A stretch of DNA of 64,000 bases. Origin: Shewanella sp. ANA-3 (GTDB taxonomy: Bacteria > Pseudomonadota > Gammaproteobacteria > Enterobacterales > Shewanellaceae). The stretch lies in NCBI RefSeq assembly GCF_000203935.1, contig NC_008577.1, positions 1,364,001 to 1,428,000 on the forward strand. Direction: 5' to 3'. The position numbers and the translations under genes were made by a program. The notes under the pieces are model-generated. The model did not search any database, had not been told where the DNA came from, and saw only the letters and a list, made by a program, of their open reading frames with translations. Positions 17,737-26,600 of the stretch are shown here, piece after piece. Numbering within the stretch: position 1 is the first letter of the stretch; each line of letters begins with the position of its first letter.

Positions 17737-18993
17737 ATGGAAAACACTGCATCGCAATCTTCTGTTATTACGGCAAAATTGCCTGACAGTCTGGCCCGTA
17801 AGCTACTGCTTAAAGCATTAGAAAATCTCCCCCACGGCTGTTTAACCTTAGTGGAGGGCGACAAGAGCTATCGCTTTGGTGAGCATCACAGTGATTTGCA
17901 TGCCACCCTGGTGGTGAAGCATCCGAGCTTCTATCGCCAAGCGATGTTTTCGGGCTCCATTGGCGCCGGTGAAAGCTATATCCAAGGTCACTGGACTAGC
18001 CCGGATCTCACTAAGGTGGTGCAGCTGTTTGCCCGCAATCTCCCCTTGCTCGATAAGATTGAAGCGAAATTCGGTTGGCTGACTGGATCGGTTAACCGTA
18101 TGAAACATTTGCTGAATCGCAACTCACAGCAGGGTTCTAAACGTAATATCTTGGCCCATTACGACTTAGGTAATGCCTTGTATGAGCAGTTTTTAGATCG
18201 CGAAATGTTGTACTCCAGCGCTCTTTATCCCGATAGCGAAGCGAGTCTGGAACAGGCGCAGCTACATAAATTAAAAACCATTTGTGAGCGGCTCGACCTA
18301 CAACCTGGGCAGACCTTACTCGAAATCGGTACGGGGTGGGGCGCCTTAGCCATTTACGCAGCTAAACATTATGGCGTGCACGTGACGACCACAACGATTT
18401 CGGATGCGCAATATGCTTACGCGAAAGCGCGAGTCGAACGGGAAGGCTTAAGCGATAGCATCACCTTATTGACTGAGGATTACCGTAATCTCGGTGGCAC
18501 CTACGACAGACTAGTGTCTATCGAGATGATTGAAGCCGTTGGCCATGAGTACCTGCCGGGGTTCTTTAAAAAGCTCGAATCCTTACTCAAACCCCATGGC
18601 CGCATGTTATTGCAGGCTATCACCATCGCCGACCAACGTTACGACAGTTATCGCAAGGGTGTTGATTTTATTCAGCGATATATTTTCCCTGGCGGTTGCT
18701 TACCTTCTGTGCACCAAATGGTTGGACACTTGGCCAAGCGCACCGATATGCAGGTGTGGTCGATTGATGATATGGGCCTCGATTATGCCAAGACACTGAG
18801 GGACTGGCATAACAATTTCGACCGCGCCATTGAGCAAGTGCAAGCCCTTGGCTATGGTGACGATTTTATCCGCATGTGGAAGTTTTACTTAAGTTATTGC
18901 GAAGGAGGCTTTTTAGAGCGCACCACGAGCACTGTGCATTTGGTTGCGGTGCGCCCAGACTACCGTTTGCCGAATGCGGTGAGCGGTAACTAA
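17737..18993 (+). CDS. Cyclopropane-fatty-acyl-phospholipid synthase-like methyltransferase
   Basis: A 418-residue SAM-dependent methyltransferase acting on unsaturated acyl chains of phospholipids. The SAM loop LLEIGTGWG is at 194-202, HYDLGN at 141-146 and YIFPGGCLPS follows. By alignment from memory with E. coli Cfa, the bicarbonate-site Cys139 is Ser161 here and His266 is Gln293, while Glu239 is kept as Glu266. Such changes suggest a methyltransferase that makes methylated rather than cyclopropane chains. The ATG at 17737 begins one base after the DUF1365 stop, with GGAGAA upstream. It is the eighth gene of the cluster. Confidence 0.9.
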   Translation: MENTASQSSVITAKLPDSLARKLLLKALENLPHGCLTLVEGDKSYRFGEHHSDLHATLVVKHPSFYRQAMFSGSIGAGESYIQGHWTSPDLTKVVQLFARNLPLLDKIEAKFGWLTGSVNRMKHLLNRNSQQGSKRNILAHYDLGNALYEQFLDREMLYSSALYPDSEASLEQAQLHKLKTICERLDLQPGQTLLEIGTGWGALAIYAAKHYGVHVTTTTISDAQYAYAKARVEREGLSDSITLLTEDYRNLGGTYDRLVSIEMIEAVGHEYLPGFFKKLESLLKPHGRMLLQAITIADQRYDSYRKGVDFIQRYIFPGGCLPSVHQMVGHLAKRTDMQVWSIDDMGLDYAKTLRDWHNNFDRAIEQVQALGYGDDFIRMWKFYLSYCEGGFLERTTSTVHLVAVRPDYRLPNAVSGN

Positions 18994-19005
18994 GGTGGTG
19001 ATGAG

Positions 19006-19551
19006 ATGTCCTCGATGGCGGGAAATATACTCAATATCTCAAAGCATCAGGGTTTTATACTCTATAACGCCTTAAGTTTTCAGTGTGTGTGGTGGACTGG
19101 CGTGTTGTTCGGCAATCGCGCGCTGTTACTGAGTATCCCTCTGTTAGTGCTGCATTTTATATTACTGCCGCGAGTGGAAACTGCCGTCGCTATCCCGCGG
19201 GACTTAAGCGCAATGCTTAAGATTGGGTTACTCGGTATGGCGGTTGATAGCCTGCTAACGTTGGCTAGTGTATTTGAATTTTCCGCTTTTCCCGCTTGGT
19301 TGGCGTGTCTCTGGTTGCATTTTGCGTTGAGTTTGCACCATAGCCTTAAGCTTATCCGCGCCTTTGCGATTCTATTGCAAGCCATTCTAGGGGCAATCTT
19401 CGGCAGCCTGAGTTACTTGGCTGGGGCCGCATTTCATGCCGTGAGCCTTCCCTATGGTGAGGGCGTGTCTGCGGTGTTTCTCGCGATTATTTGGGCTGTG
19501 TTATTGCCTCTTTTTATCAAACTCTCGCGCAGCCATAGGTCTATGGGATGA
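19006..19551 (+). CDS. DUF2878 membrane protein
   Basis: A 181-residue integral membrane protein with about five hydrophobic segments: around 15-30, 38-55, 70-90, 95-112 and 118-175. It matches the DUF2878 family by its position and by the WWTGVLFGN and CLWLHFALSLHHSL segments. It starts 12 bases after the cfa-like gene with GGTGGTGATG upstream. It could be a membrane scaffold or transporter for the lipid-modifying enzymes, but this is context only. Confidence 0.78.
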   Translation: MSSMAGNILNISKHQGFILYNALSFQCVWWTGVLFGNRALLLSIPLLVLHFILLPRVETAVAIPRDLSAMLKIGLLGMAVDSLLTLASVFEFSAFPAWLACLWLHFALSLHHSLKLIRAFAILLQAILGAIFGSLSYLAGAAFHAVSLPYGEGVSAVFLAIIWAVLLPLFIKLSRSHRSMG

Positions 19552-19604
19552 ACTATCTAGGCGCGTTATATCGTCGTTAATCCTTGTCTTGCTGGAGAAA
19601 TCTG

Positions 19605-20177
19605 ATGTCTCATCCTTCATCCATATTGTCAGTGATGTTGTTAAAAAAGCGATATCTCGGCGCCCTGTTTGGATTAATGCTGCCAGTCGCAGGATATAGC
19701 GCCACGCCAGCGGCCATCGAAAAGACTATGACCTCAGGGCTGGTTGAGGTTGGCCGAGGTGAGATGGATTGGCTCTGGTTTAATGTCTATAAAGCCACAC
19801 TGATGACTACTACGGGTAAATACCAGAGCGGGATTTATCCGCAGTTATTAGACATTGAATATTATCGTGATATTGAGGCGAATGACCTGTTAGAGGCGAC
19901 TGCGGATCAGTGGCGACACTTAGGCTACACCAAGGATGAAATTGCCAATTGGCTGCAATTACTCAAGGGAATTTGGCCTAATGTTGTGCCTGGCGATCAT
20001 TTAAGTTTCAAACTCATCGATGCGCAGCGCAGTCAGTTCTTTTTCAATGGACAGCCGCTTGGGATTATCGAAGAGCCCAAATTAGCCGAAGCTTTTCTGG
20101 CGATTTGGTTATCGACCAATACCAGCCAGCCAACCTTAAGGGCGCAATTATTGGGAGAAAAATCATGCGATTGCTAA
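19605..20177 (+). CDS. Chalcone-isomerase-like exported protein
   Basis: A 190-residue protein with an N-terminal hydrophobic export signal (about 10-35, YLGALFGLMLPVAGYSA) and a chalcone-isomerase-like body: FNVYKATLMT, LDIEYYRDIEANDLLEAT, NVVPGDHLSFKLI and FFNGQPLGIIEEPKLAEAFLAIWLS. The last of these is the family's most conserved segment. The start at 19605 is preceded by GGAG. Bacterial members are periplasmic and may bind fatty acids. It overlaps the next gene by 13 bases and belongs to the photolyase/lipid cluster. Confidence 0.8.
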   Translation: MSHPSSILSVMLLKKRYLGALFGLMLPVAGYSATPAAIEKTMTSGLVEVGRGEMDWLWFNVYKATLMTTTGKYQSGIYPQLLDIEYYRDIEANDLLEATADQWRHLGYTKDEIANWLQLLKGIWPNVVPGDHLSFKLIDAQRSQFFFNGQPLGIIEEPKLAEAFLAIWLSTNTSQPTLRAQLLGEKSCDC

Positions 20178-20713
20178 AGCTTAACTGGGGTAAGCCTATT
20201 GTCTTAGGCTTGTTGATGGCCAGTCTTTTGACTAGCTGCTCCAGCGTCGATGTGAGTGACTATCGAGGCACTAATCCCCCCTTAGTGTTAGAAAGCTTCT
20301 TTAATGGCCCGCTTAAGGCATCGGGCATTGTTGAGAACTTCAGTGGCAAAGTGATACGTCGGTTTAATGTCACCATGGAGGCGAGTTGGCTGGGGACGGA
20401 AGGCATTATCAAAGAGTGGTTTATCTATGATGATGGCGAAACCCAAACTCGCATTTGGCGCATTCAATCCCAAGGGGAAGGGCAATACACTGGCAGGGCT
20501 GACGATATTATCGGTACTGCGCAAGGGGAGGCGAGCGGGAGTGCGCTGCGTTGGCGCTACGATATGCTACTACCCGTCGATGGTGATGAATACCAAGTAC
20601 ACTTTGATGATTGGATGTACTTAGTGAACGACAATACCATTATTAACCAAAGCGATATTATTAAATGGGGCGTCACTGTCGCCAAAGTGACCTTAGTGAT
20701 CCAAAAGCGCTAG
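20165..20713 (+). CDS. DUF3833 lipoprotein
   Basis: A 182-residue predicted lipoprotein: signal peptide to about residue 24 with lipobox LTSC. The body matches DUF3833, with FFNGPLKASGIVENFSGKVIRRF, EWFIYDDGETQTRIWRI and DDWMYLVNDNTIINQS. The start at 20165 gives a good signal peptide and a 13-base overlap with the preceding gene. The family usually sits with the chalcone-isomerase-like and DUF2878 genes. Its lipocalin-like beta-strand pattern would suit binding a lipid in the cell envelope; this is inference. It is the last gene of the cluster. Confidence 0.82.
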   Translation: MRLLKLNWGKPIVLGLLMASLLTSCSSVDVSDYRGTNPPLVLESFFNGPLKASGIVENFSGKVIRRFNVTMEASWLGTEGIIKEWFIYDDGETQTRIWRIQSQGEGQYTGRADDIIGTAQGEASGSALRWRYDMLLPVDGDEYQVHFDDWMYLVNDNTIINQSDIIKWGVTVAKVTLVIQKR

Positions 20714-20809
20714 TATTTTGCTGTCGAGTTAACGGTATAGCTTGGCTAATAATCCAGCGTTTCATGCTTTAGACTGGGTGAAATAAATCAATCTTAAATG
20801 AGTTTTACG

Positions 20810-21019
20810 ATGAAAAAGCATTGGATTTTATTGGCGGTACTCGCAAACCTTTCTTTAACTGCTTGCTCAAATATTGATTTTCGCTTTGAAGATATTTCAG
20901 AAAAGCAAGCTGATCCCAATCAACCCATTAGCGATCCTATGGTGCAGGATAATGAGCGCCGTGTTCGTGATGCGCGCGAAGATGGAAAGCTAGAGCCAAA
21001 GGATCCGATTAAATTCTAA
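20810..21019 (+). CDS. Small lipoprotein, unknown
   Basis: A 69-residue predicted lipoprotein (MKKHWILLAVLANLSLTAC, lipobox LTAC at about 16-19). The mature part is short and charged (SEKQADPNQPISDPMVQDNERRV and onward) and I do not recognise a family. An in-frame ATG 12 bases upstream is possible, but the later one gives the standard MKK signal. It lies 96 bases after the DUF3833 gene and may have its own promoter. Confidence 0.6.
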   Translation: MKKHWILLAVLANLSLTACSNIDFRFEDISEKQADPNQPISDPMVQDNERRVRDAREDGKLEPKDPIKF

Positions 21020-21113
21020 GGTTGATAAATCTGAACAGAGTTTGAGTGACTCAAAAGAGTTTAAGTGAATTGTGCAGCCCTTACTTTGACATAAGGGCTG
21101 ATGATTCTGAAAA

Positions 21114-21458
21114 TTAACCCGCTTGACGACTATTGTCGACCGCCTTTTTATCGTAATACTCAAAGGGAAATTGGTTACGGATCCGCTGTTGTAAGTTGTC
21201 ATTCACATTGGCAGAAATATGTAGACGCACGCCGGAGCTTTTTTCGGCTCGAATAGTGCAAGTCAACTTTTCCGCTTTGGCCAGTTGGCGGCATTCGCGC
21301 TCGAAGCGTTCTGGGATTTTGCCTTTATGCTGAGTCATGCGGCCATCTTTAAAATGCATTTCAAAAATTGTCAGTCCTTTCTTACCTGCAAAAATCAGCT
21401 TATAAACCAGAAACAAACCAATAGCGATAAAAACGAGCTTTAAAATCGTGGCTGTCAT
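21114..21458 (-). CDS. DUF3634 membrane-anchored protein
   Basis: A 114-residue protein with one N-terminal transmembrane helix (about 5-22) and a cytoplasmic basic domain: GKKGLTIFEMHFKDGRMTQHKGKIP, ERECRQLAKAEKLTCTIRAEKSSGVRLHIS. This matches the DUF3634 family of gamma-proteobacteria, function unknown. The start at 21458 is chosen for the very strong GAGGAGG 5 bases upstream; the longer frame has no such site. It is convergent with the small lipoprotein gene. Confidence 0.8.
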   Translation of the reverse strand: MTATILKLVFIAIGLFLVYKLIFAGKKGLTIFEMHFKDGRMTQHKGKIPERFERECRQLAKAEKLTCTIRAEKSSGVRLHISANVNDNLQQRIRNQFPFEYYDKKAVDNSRQAG

Positions 21459-21611
21459 AATGCCTCCTCTCTTATGTTTATAGGACAAAGATACTCTGGA
21501 GTTATGGCTTTTAACAGTGCGCTAACACGCAATTTTTATTTGGCAATGGAATGAATTTGGCCTAGTCTTAAACTGCTCAGGAAATGTACTCCCTCAGTTA
21601 AGGAAAACGCC

Positions 21612-21797
21612 ATGTACCTATCGAATGCAGACCGTTGGTCGTTATTGTGCAAAAAACAAATTGATATTATTGATAAATTATCTGCACAGTTTCCAGAACG
21701 AAAAGAACCGCTTAATGAGTTGACCCATGGTTGGCGGCATTTGCAACATCAAGTGCAGGCAGGGGATAGGCCGATAGTGCATGAGCTGACTAAGTAA
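21612..21797 (+). CDS. Small hypothetical protein
   Basis: A 61-residue frame with AAGGAAAACGCC before the ATG, a good ribosome-binding site. The sequence MYLSNADRWSLLCKKQIDI is followed by a charged helical part (QFPERKEPLNELTHGWRHLQHQV). It has no signal peptide or membrane segment and no family I recognise. It ends 19 bases before the convergent tRNA terminator. The ribosome-binding site and hydrophilic helical composition suggest a real gene. Confidence 0.5.
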   Translation: MYLSNADRWSLLCKKQIDIIDKLSAQFPERKEPLNELTHGWRHLQHQVQAGDRPIVHELTK

Positions 21798-21816
21798 ATT
21801 ACTAAAATCACAGATA

Positions 21817-21842
21817 CAAAAAAGCCACTCATTGAGTGGCTT
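21817..21842 (-). terminator. Terminator of tRNA unit copy 1
   Basis: Stem AAGCCACTC / GAGTGGCTT with a 3-base loop, followed on the minus strand by a T run, directly after tRNA-Thr. Confidence 0.85.
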
Positions 21843-21854
21843 GTTTGTTTTTTA

Positions 21855-21930
<76 letters not shown>

Positions 21931-21936
21931 GAATGG

Positions 21937-22012
21937 TGGTGCCCGAACCCGGAATCGAACCAGGGACACGAGGATTTTCAATCCTCTGCTCTACCGACTG
22001 AGCTATTCGGGC
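21937..22012 (-). tRNA. tRNA-Phe (GAA), copy 1
   Basis: A 76-base cloverleaf with encoded CCA. Acceptor GCCCGAA pairs with TTCGGGC, the anticodon loop TTGAAAA gives GAA, and the anticodon stem is GAGGA/TCCTC. It is the promoter-proximal gene of a Phe-Thr pair. Confidence 0.96.
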
Positions 22013-22081
22013 AACTAAACTAAGCGTTAGTTAACTACTTCAAACCGAGTGTTTAACACCCCATTCGTTCGAAGTGCGCGT

Positions 22082-22110
22082 ATCATATAGTGCTCGCTTT
22101 CACTGTGCAA
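22082..22110 (-). promoter_or_regulatory. Promoter of tRNA unit copy 1
   Basis: On the minus strand TTGCAC, a 17-base spacer and TATGAT are followed by a GC-rich discriminator (ACGCGCAC), the pattern of stringently controlled stable-RNA promoters. Confidence 0.8.
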
Positions 22111-22453
22111 GTCCTTTTAATTCGACTGACCAAGTATTAAACAAAAAGCGCCTTATTTAAGGCTTTATAGAGATGCGAATGGTTTACTTGGCCGAACTAT
22201 CAATGGGTTAATTCCAATGGGTTAATTCGATTTAGTCGTGGGATAAATGAGTAAAACGGCTGTGGATGACTGGGAATTTTAAATATTCGCAGTGCTAAGT
22301 ACTAAGCTGTTAATCAGTATTTTGTTTATATGACGTCATGCCCAAGAACCGAACTTAAGCACTGTTTAAATGATTGATAGCTGGTTAGTCGTAACGTAGT
22401 TGCATTGAACATCGAACATTGAAGGAGTTTGAACTCATCCAAATCCCAGAAAC
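22111..22453. other. Spacer between the two tRNA units
   Basis: About 340 bases without a gene. At 22143-22166 the minus strand has a GCCTTA-AA-TAAGGC hairpin followed by GCTTTTTG, which may be a further weak terminator. Otherwise nothing is seen. Confidence 0.35.
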
Positions 22454-22482
22454 AAAAAAGCCACTCAGTGAGTGGCTTTTTT
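22454..22482 (-). terminator. Terminator of tRNA unit copy 2
   Basis: Near-perfect stem AAAAAAGCCACT / AGTGGCTTTTTT with a 5-base loop, ending in a T run on the minus strand. Confidence 0.88.
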
Positions 22483-22490
22483 GTTTTTTA

Positions 22491-22566
<76 letters not shown>

Positions 22567-22572
22567 GAATGG

Positions 22573-22648
22573 TGGTGCCCGAACCCGGAATCGAACCAGG
22601 GACACGAGGATTTTCAATCCTCTGCTCTACCGACTGAGCTATTCGGGC
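22573..22648 (-). tRNA. tRNA-Phe (GAA), copy 2
   Basis: Identical in sequence to copy 1 at 21937-22012, with anticodon GAA and encoded CCA. It is spaced 6 bases from tRNA-Thr, as in copy 1. Confidence 0.96.
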
Positions 22649-22716
22649 AACTAAACTAAGCGTTAGTTGACTACTTTAAACCGACAACTTAATGCTGCCT
22701 CGTTCGAAGTGCGGCT

Positions 22717-22745
22717 ATATTAACGAGGGTGTTTATCCTCTGCAA
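22717..22745 (-). promoter_or_regulatory. Promoter of tRNA unit copy 2
   Basis: On the minus strand TTGCAG, a 17-base spacer and TAATAT, then the GC-rich discriminator AGCCGCAC. Same architecture as copy 1, but with a diverged spacer. Confidence 0.8.
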
Positions 22746-22891
22746 GTGCTTTTTCCTGATAAATGATGTGTTCGACTGTTTAATGTGCACTTTGGCTGTT
22801 TTTTATCTATAAACCAGTTGGGAATGAGCCTTTTTGATGCCTCAAAGTTGTATTTCCAGCCGCGTGAGTGACCCGTTTAAGCCCCACAATC

Positions 22892-23000
22892 AGCGTTAAT
22901 ACCATAATAGCGTTAATCTTTCTGAATTTTAGAAAGATATGAGCGATTTTTACTGATTTTAGTTTTTAATTTTCGTTTTATGATAATGACTATTATTTGA
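22892..23000 (+). promoter_or_regulatory. Control region of the cytochrome b561-yceI pair, with a possible Fur box
   Basis: A direct repeat AGCGTTAAT (22892-22900, 22909-22917), an inverted repeat ATCTTTCT/AGAAAGAT (22916-22938) and a Fur-like word at 22982-23000 (13 of 19 matches to the classical Fur box) lie within 150 bases of the start codon. The Fur match is only moderate. Confidence 0.35.
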
Positions 23001-23036
23001 TTGTGCGACTTAAGTGCAGAGGTGTGGGGTAGCTAT

Positions 23037-23588
23037 ATGTTTAGAAATACTAAGTTGAATTATGGACTTATTGCTATTGCCAGCCATTGGCTAAGTGCGG
23101 TTGTGGTGATTGGACTCTTTGCCGTCGGTGTGTGGATGGTGGAATTGACCTACTACAGTGCATGGTACAAAACGGCGCCACATTGGCATAAAAGCATTGG
23201 AGTTTTGCTGCTGGCGGTAACCCTGTTTCGTTTAGTTTGGCGTTTGGTTAATCCAAAGCCCGCTCCTGAGCAAAATCACCAGACATGGGAAAAGGTTAGC
23301 GCCCACATTGCCCATGGCGCGATTTACCTCTTATTACTAGTGATTATGGCCGCAGGTATTTTGATTTCGACGGCAGAGGGCCGTGGAATTATGGTGTTTG
23401 ACTGGTTTGAGTTACCCGGCCTAACGCCACTGATTGAAAATCAGGCTGATATCGCGGGGGATATTCATCAATATGCCGCCTACAGCTTGATTGCTCTGGT
23501 TTTACTGCATGCGTTAGGCGCGTTAAAGCACCATTTTATCGATAAAGATTCAACACTACTCAAGATGATTAAATTTAACCGAGGATAA
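23037..23588 (+). CDS. Cytochrome b561 family protein
   Basis: A 183-residue membrane b-type cytochrome with four predicted transmembrane helices (about 13-34, 46-65, 88-108, 145-165). Candidate haem ligands are the histidines in [22 protein letters not shown] and HQYAAY/LLHALG. The start at 23037 ([10 protein letters not shown]) is preferred over an upstream GTG. The gene ends 4 bases before yceI, and b561-yceI pairing is common in proteobacteria. It probably carries electrons between quinone and a periplasmic partner. Confidence 0.88.
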   Translation: MFRNTKLNYGLIAIASHWLSAVVVIGLFAVGVWMVELTYYSAWYKTAPHWHKSIGVLLLAVTLFRLVWRLVNPKPAPEQNHQTWEKVSAHIAHGAIYLLLLVIMAAGILISTAEGRGIMVFDWFELPGLTPLIENQADIAGDIHQYAAYSLIALVLLHALGALKHHFIDKDSTLLKMIKFNRG

Positions 23589-23592
23589 TATA

Positions 23593-24168
23593 ATGAAAAA
23601 ACAACTATTAGCTGCTTTGATTGGTGGGTCTTTACTGGCTCCAATGGCTGCATCTGCCGCCGATTATGTAATTGACCGCGAAGGTGCTCATGCATCTATT
23701 ACCTTTAAAGTAAGTCACTTAGGTTATAGCTATGTCGTCGGTCGTTTTAACGATTTCAGCGGTGATTTCAGCTACGACGCTAAAAATCCAACGGCAGCTA
23801 AAGTGAATGTTAAAGTGAACACCTTAAGCGTTGACTCTAACCATGCCGAGCGTGATAAGCACATCCGTAGTGGCGATTTTTTGAATACTGCTAAATTTGC
23901 AGAAGCGACTTTCGTTTCGACCTCGGTTGAAGACAAAGGCAATGGCGATATGGTTATCACAGGTAACTTCACGCTAAACGGTGTGACTAAACCGTTGGCA
24001 ATCCAAGCGCATGCTGTGGGCGAAGGTCAAGATCCTTGGGGCGGATACCGTGCAGGTTTTACCGGTACTACCACGTTTGCGATGAAAGATTACGGTATCA
24101 AGATGGATTTAGGCCCAGCGTCTGCCAATGTTGAGTTAGATTTAGTGGTAGAAGGCGTGCGTAAGTAA
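23593..24168 (+). CDS. yceI: YceI family periplasmic protein
   Basis: A 191-residue exported lipocalin-like protein. Signal peptide [22 protein letters not shown] is cleaved before ADYVID. The body shows the YceI signatures [40 protein letters not shown] and [13 protein letters not shown]. Members bind polyisoprenoid chains such as ubiquinone in the periplasm. It sits 4 bases after the b561 gene, so the two form one operon, and is followed by a strong terminator. Confidence 0.93.
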   Translation: MKKQLLAALIGGSLLAPMAASAADYVIDREGAHASITFKVSHLGYSYVVGRFNDFSGDFSYDAKNPTAAKVNVKVNTLSVDSNHAERDKHIRSGDFLNTAKFAEATFVSTSVEDKGNGDMVITGNFTLNGVTKPLAIQAHAVGEGQDPWGGYRAGFTGTTTFAMKDYGIKMDLGPASANVELDLVVEGVRK

Positions 24169-24202
24169 GCTTAACGCTACTGAGCTGCATTTATCAGCGA
24201 AT

Positions 24203-24228
24203 AAAAAAGCGCCTTTGGGCGCTTTTTT
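24203..24228. terminator. Bidirectional terminator between yceI and yggX
   Basis: AAAAAAGCGCC-TTT-GGGCGCTTTTTT hairpin with a T run in both directions, between convergent genes. Confidence 0.88.
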
Positions 24229-24252
24229 GCTTTTATGGATAGGCGCTTAGGC

Positions 24253-24531
24253 TTATTCCTGACCCTTTTCAGGCACAAAACCTTCAATTTCCACGTCTTT
24301 ACCTTCGAAGAGGAAAGAGGTCATTTGTTCTTCCAAAAATTTACGATCATCAACATTCATCATGTTGAGCTTCTTTTCGTTGATCAGCATGGTCTGCTTT
24401 TTCTGCCATAGGCCCCAAGCTTCTTTACTGACGTTATCGAAAATACGTTTACCTAAATCACCTGGATACAGTTGAAAGTCTAGGCCGTCGGCTTCTTTGT
24501 TTAAATATACGCAATTGACTGTACGCGCCAT
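24253..24531 (-). CDS. yggX: Probable Fe(2+)-trafficking protein YggX
   Basis: A 92-residue cytoplasmic protein ([48 protein letters not shown] pattern). It carries the conserved Cys7 and is full length. YggX protects iron-sulfur clusters from oxidation. It lies 9 bases after mutY, the same order as in E. coli, which suits its role because MutY is itself an iron-sulfur protein. Confidence 0.95.
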   Translation of the reverse strand: MARTVNCVYLNKEADGLDFQLYPGDLGKRIFDNVSKEAWGLWQKKQTMLINEKKLNMMNVDDRKFLEEQMTSFLFEGKDVEIEGFVPEKGQE

Positions 24532-24540
24532 GATTATTCC

Positions 24541-25659
24541 TTACTGACTGTCGAGGTTGCTAGCAATAGCTACGAGTGATCCCAAGTTGGCCAACACGCG
24601 CTCGGTTGCGGAGGCGAGTCCCACTTTGGAAGGTTGATTGATGTTATACCAGAGAGACTGGTTTTGTTCCATGACTGCGCCCACGCTCTGCATACCCAAG
24701 GTTTGCTTGTCGTAGCCATTTGCTTGGCTATCTAAATTCAGTAGCATGGGCTGAATATCTAAATGGAAATGGCTAAAGGTATGCCTAAAACCGATTAATG
24801 GTTCGAGTTGTGCGGCGTGATAACCCTGGGCCTCAAGCTCTGCATTGAGTGCGGCTTGAGTACTAAATTCGGGGAAGCACCAGAGTCCGCCCCAAATGCC
24901 GGCAGGAGGGCGCTTAGCCAAGAAGACTTGGTTATCTTTGAGTAAAACCAACATCCAAGCGGCTTTCTCTGGGATAGTTTTCTTAGGCTTTTTACCGGGG
25001 AACTCAGTTTGTCTTCCCATTAATTGAGCTTTGCAATCAATAGCCACTGGGCAAGCGGCACAATTGGGTTTGCTGCGAGTACAAATACTGGCACCAATAT
25101 CCATCATGGCTTGGTTATATTTTTGAATATCCTGCTCTGGCGTTAACTGCTCGGTTAATTGCCAGAGTTGTTCTTCCACAGGTTTTTGACCGGGCCAGCC
25201 CGCAATCGCGCCATGTCTTGCTAATACGCGCTTAACATTGCCATCAAGGATCGGATGATGTTGCCCAAGTGATAGGGATAACACTGCACCTGCTGTCGAG
25301 CGGCCAATACCTGGCAGCGCTAACACTTGCTCAAAGTCTGTTGGAAATTGCCCCTGATACAGATCGCGAACCATCTTAGCGGCTTTATGTAGATTGCGAG
25401 CTCTGGCGTAATAACCAAGCCCAGTCCAATGATGCAGTACTTCATCATCCGGCGCGTTAGCGAGGGCTAACACATCGGGGAAACGTGCCATAAAACGCTG
25501 GTAATAGGGGATTACAGTCGCTACCTGAGTTTGTTGCAACATAATCTCAGAAACCCATACTCGATATGGGGTTTTATCTTGCTGCCAAGGGAGGGTTTTA
25601 CGACCGTGGGTGTCGTACCAATTAACGATACGTGTAGCAAAGGAGGCTGTAGATTTCAT
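24541..25659 (-). CDS. mutY: A/G-specific adenine DNA glycosylase MutY
   Basis: A 372-residue base-excision-repair enzyme that removes adenine opposite 8-oxoguanine. The HhH-GPD domain has catalytic Glu38 ([10 protein letters not shown]), [22 protein letters not shown] and catalytic Asp in [13 protein letters not shown]. The [4Fe-4S] loop is [17 protein letters not shown] (spacing C-6-C-2-C-5-C). The C-terminal NUDIX-like domain that reads 8-oxoG begins near [19 protein letters not shown]. The start at 25659 (MKSTASF) is chosen over a longer frame by comparison with E. coli MutY. Operon with yggX; divergent from trmB. Confidence 0.95.
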   Translation of the reverse strand: MKSTASFATRIVNWYDTHGRKTLPWQQDKTPYRVWVSEIMLQQTQVATVIPYYQRFMARFPDVLALANAPDDEVLHHWTGLGYYARARNLHKAAKMVRDLYQGQFPTDFEQVLALPGIGRSTAGAVLSLSLGQHHPILDGNVKRVLARHGAIAGWPGQKPVEEQLWQLTEQLTPEQDIQKYNQAMMDIGASICTRSKPNCAACPVAIDCKAQLMGRQTEFPGKKPKKTIPEKAAWMLVLLKDNQVFLAKRPPAGIWGGLWCFPEFSTQAALNAELEAQGYHAAQLEPLIGFRHTFSHFHLDIQPMLLNLDSQANGYDKQTLGMQSVGAVMEQNQSLWYNINQPSKVGLASATERVLANLGSLVAIASNLDSQ

Positions 25660-25838
25660 CGGCGCAGTGTAGCGGGAGATTGGTTGGCAAACAAGTAACA
25701 CCCCATCGAAAAATCGGCCTAGATTCGCTCTCTAGGATAATCTTGTTATACTTCGCCTCCATTAGTGCTTGCACTGTAAGTTGAACTTTGGATAATGCCC
25801 TTCTTTTTAGATGGTGTTGTCCACGAGACGAGGCAAAA

Positions 25839-26555
25839 ATGAGCGAAGTCACTACCGCTGAATTTAATGAAGAAGGCAAGTATCTGCGTAAGATCAGAAG
25901 CTTTGTCCTAAGAGAAGGTCGTTTGACTAAAGGTCAAGCGCAAGCCATTGAGACTCAGTGGCCAACAATGGGCTTAGATTACAGCCCAACACCATTAAAC
26001 CTGACCGAAGTATTTGGTCGCGAAGCCGATACCGTACTGGAAATCGGTTTCGGCATGGGCGCCTCTTTAGTACAAATGGCACAAGAAGCTCCAGAACAGA
26101 ACTTTATCGGTATTGAAGTCCATAAGCCTGGCGTGGGTTCATGCTTAAGTGACGCTGCCGCTGCTGGGGTGACTAATCTTCGCGTGTATCACCATGATGC
26201 AATGGAAGTGTTAGAACATGCTATCGCCGATGGCAGCCTTGCGCGCGTGCAATTGTTCTTCCCTGATCCGTGGCATAAAAAGCGCCACCACAAGCGCCGT
26301 ATCGTGCAGGCGGAGTTTGCTGAGCTTATTCGCCGTAAACTGAAGATTGGCGGCGTGTTCCATATGGCGACCGACTGGGAAAACTACAGCGAACATATGC
26401 TGGAAGTGATGAATGCGGCCAATGGTTACAAAAACCAATCCGCCGATGGTACCGTGGTGCCGCGTCCAGATCATCGTCCACTGACTAAATTTGAAGCTCG
26501 CGGCCATCGCCTCGGCCATGGCGTGTGGGATCTGATGTTTGAGCGTATCGCTTAA
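25839..26555 (+). CDS. trmB: tRNA (guanine-N7-)-methyltransferase TrmB
   Basis: A 238-residue SAM-dependent enzyme that makes m7G46 in tRNA. Visible are the SAM site [26 protein letters not shown], the catalytic region [19 protein letters not shown] and the C-terminal [17 protein letters not shown]. The start at 25839 follows GAGGCAAAA, and the earlier ATG would add an unrelated leader. It lies 45 bases before yggL and is co-directional with yggL and glsB. Confidence 0.95.
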
Positions 26556-26600
26556 CATCTTTTATTGATTTTATTTTTTAACACAACGGGGAAAATCACT

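Noticed and set aside
21075..21100. Hairpin CAGCCCTTA/TAAGGGCTG between convergent genes
   Set aside because: A stem is present but there is no T run on either strand, so I do not call it a terminator.
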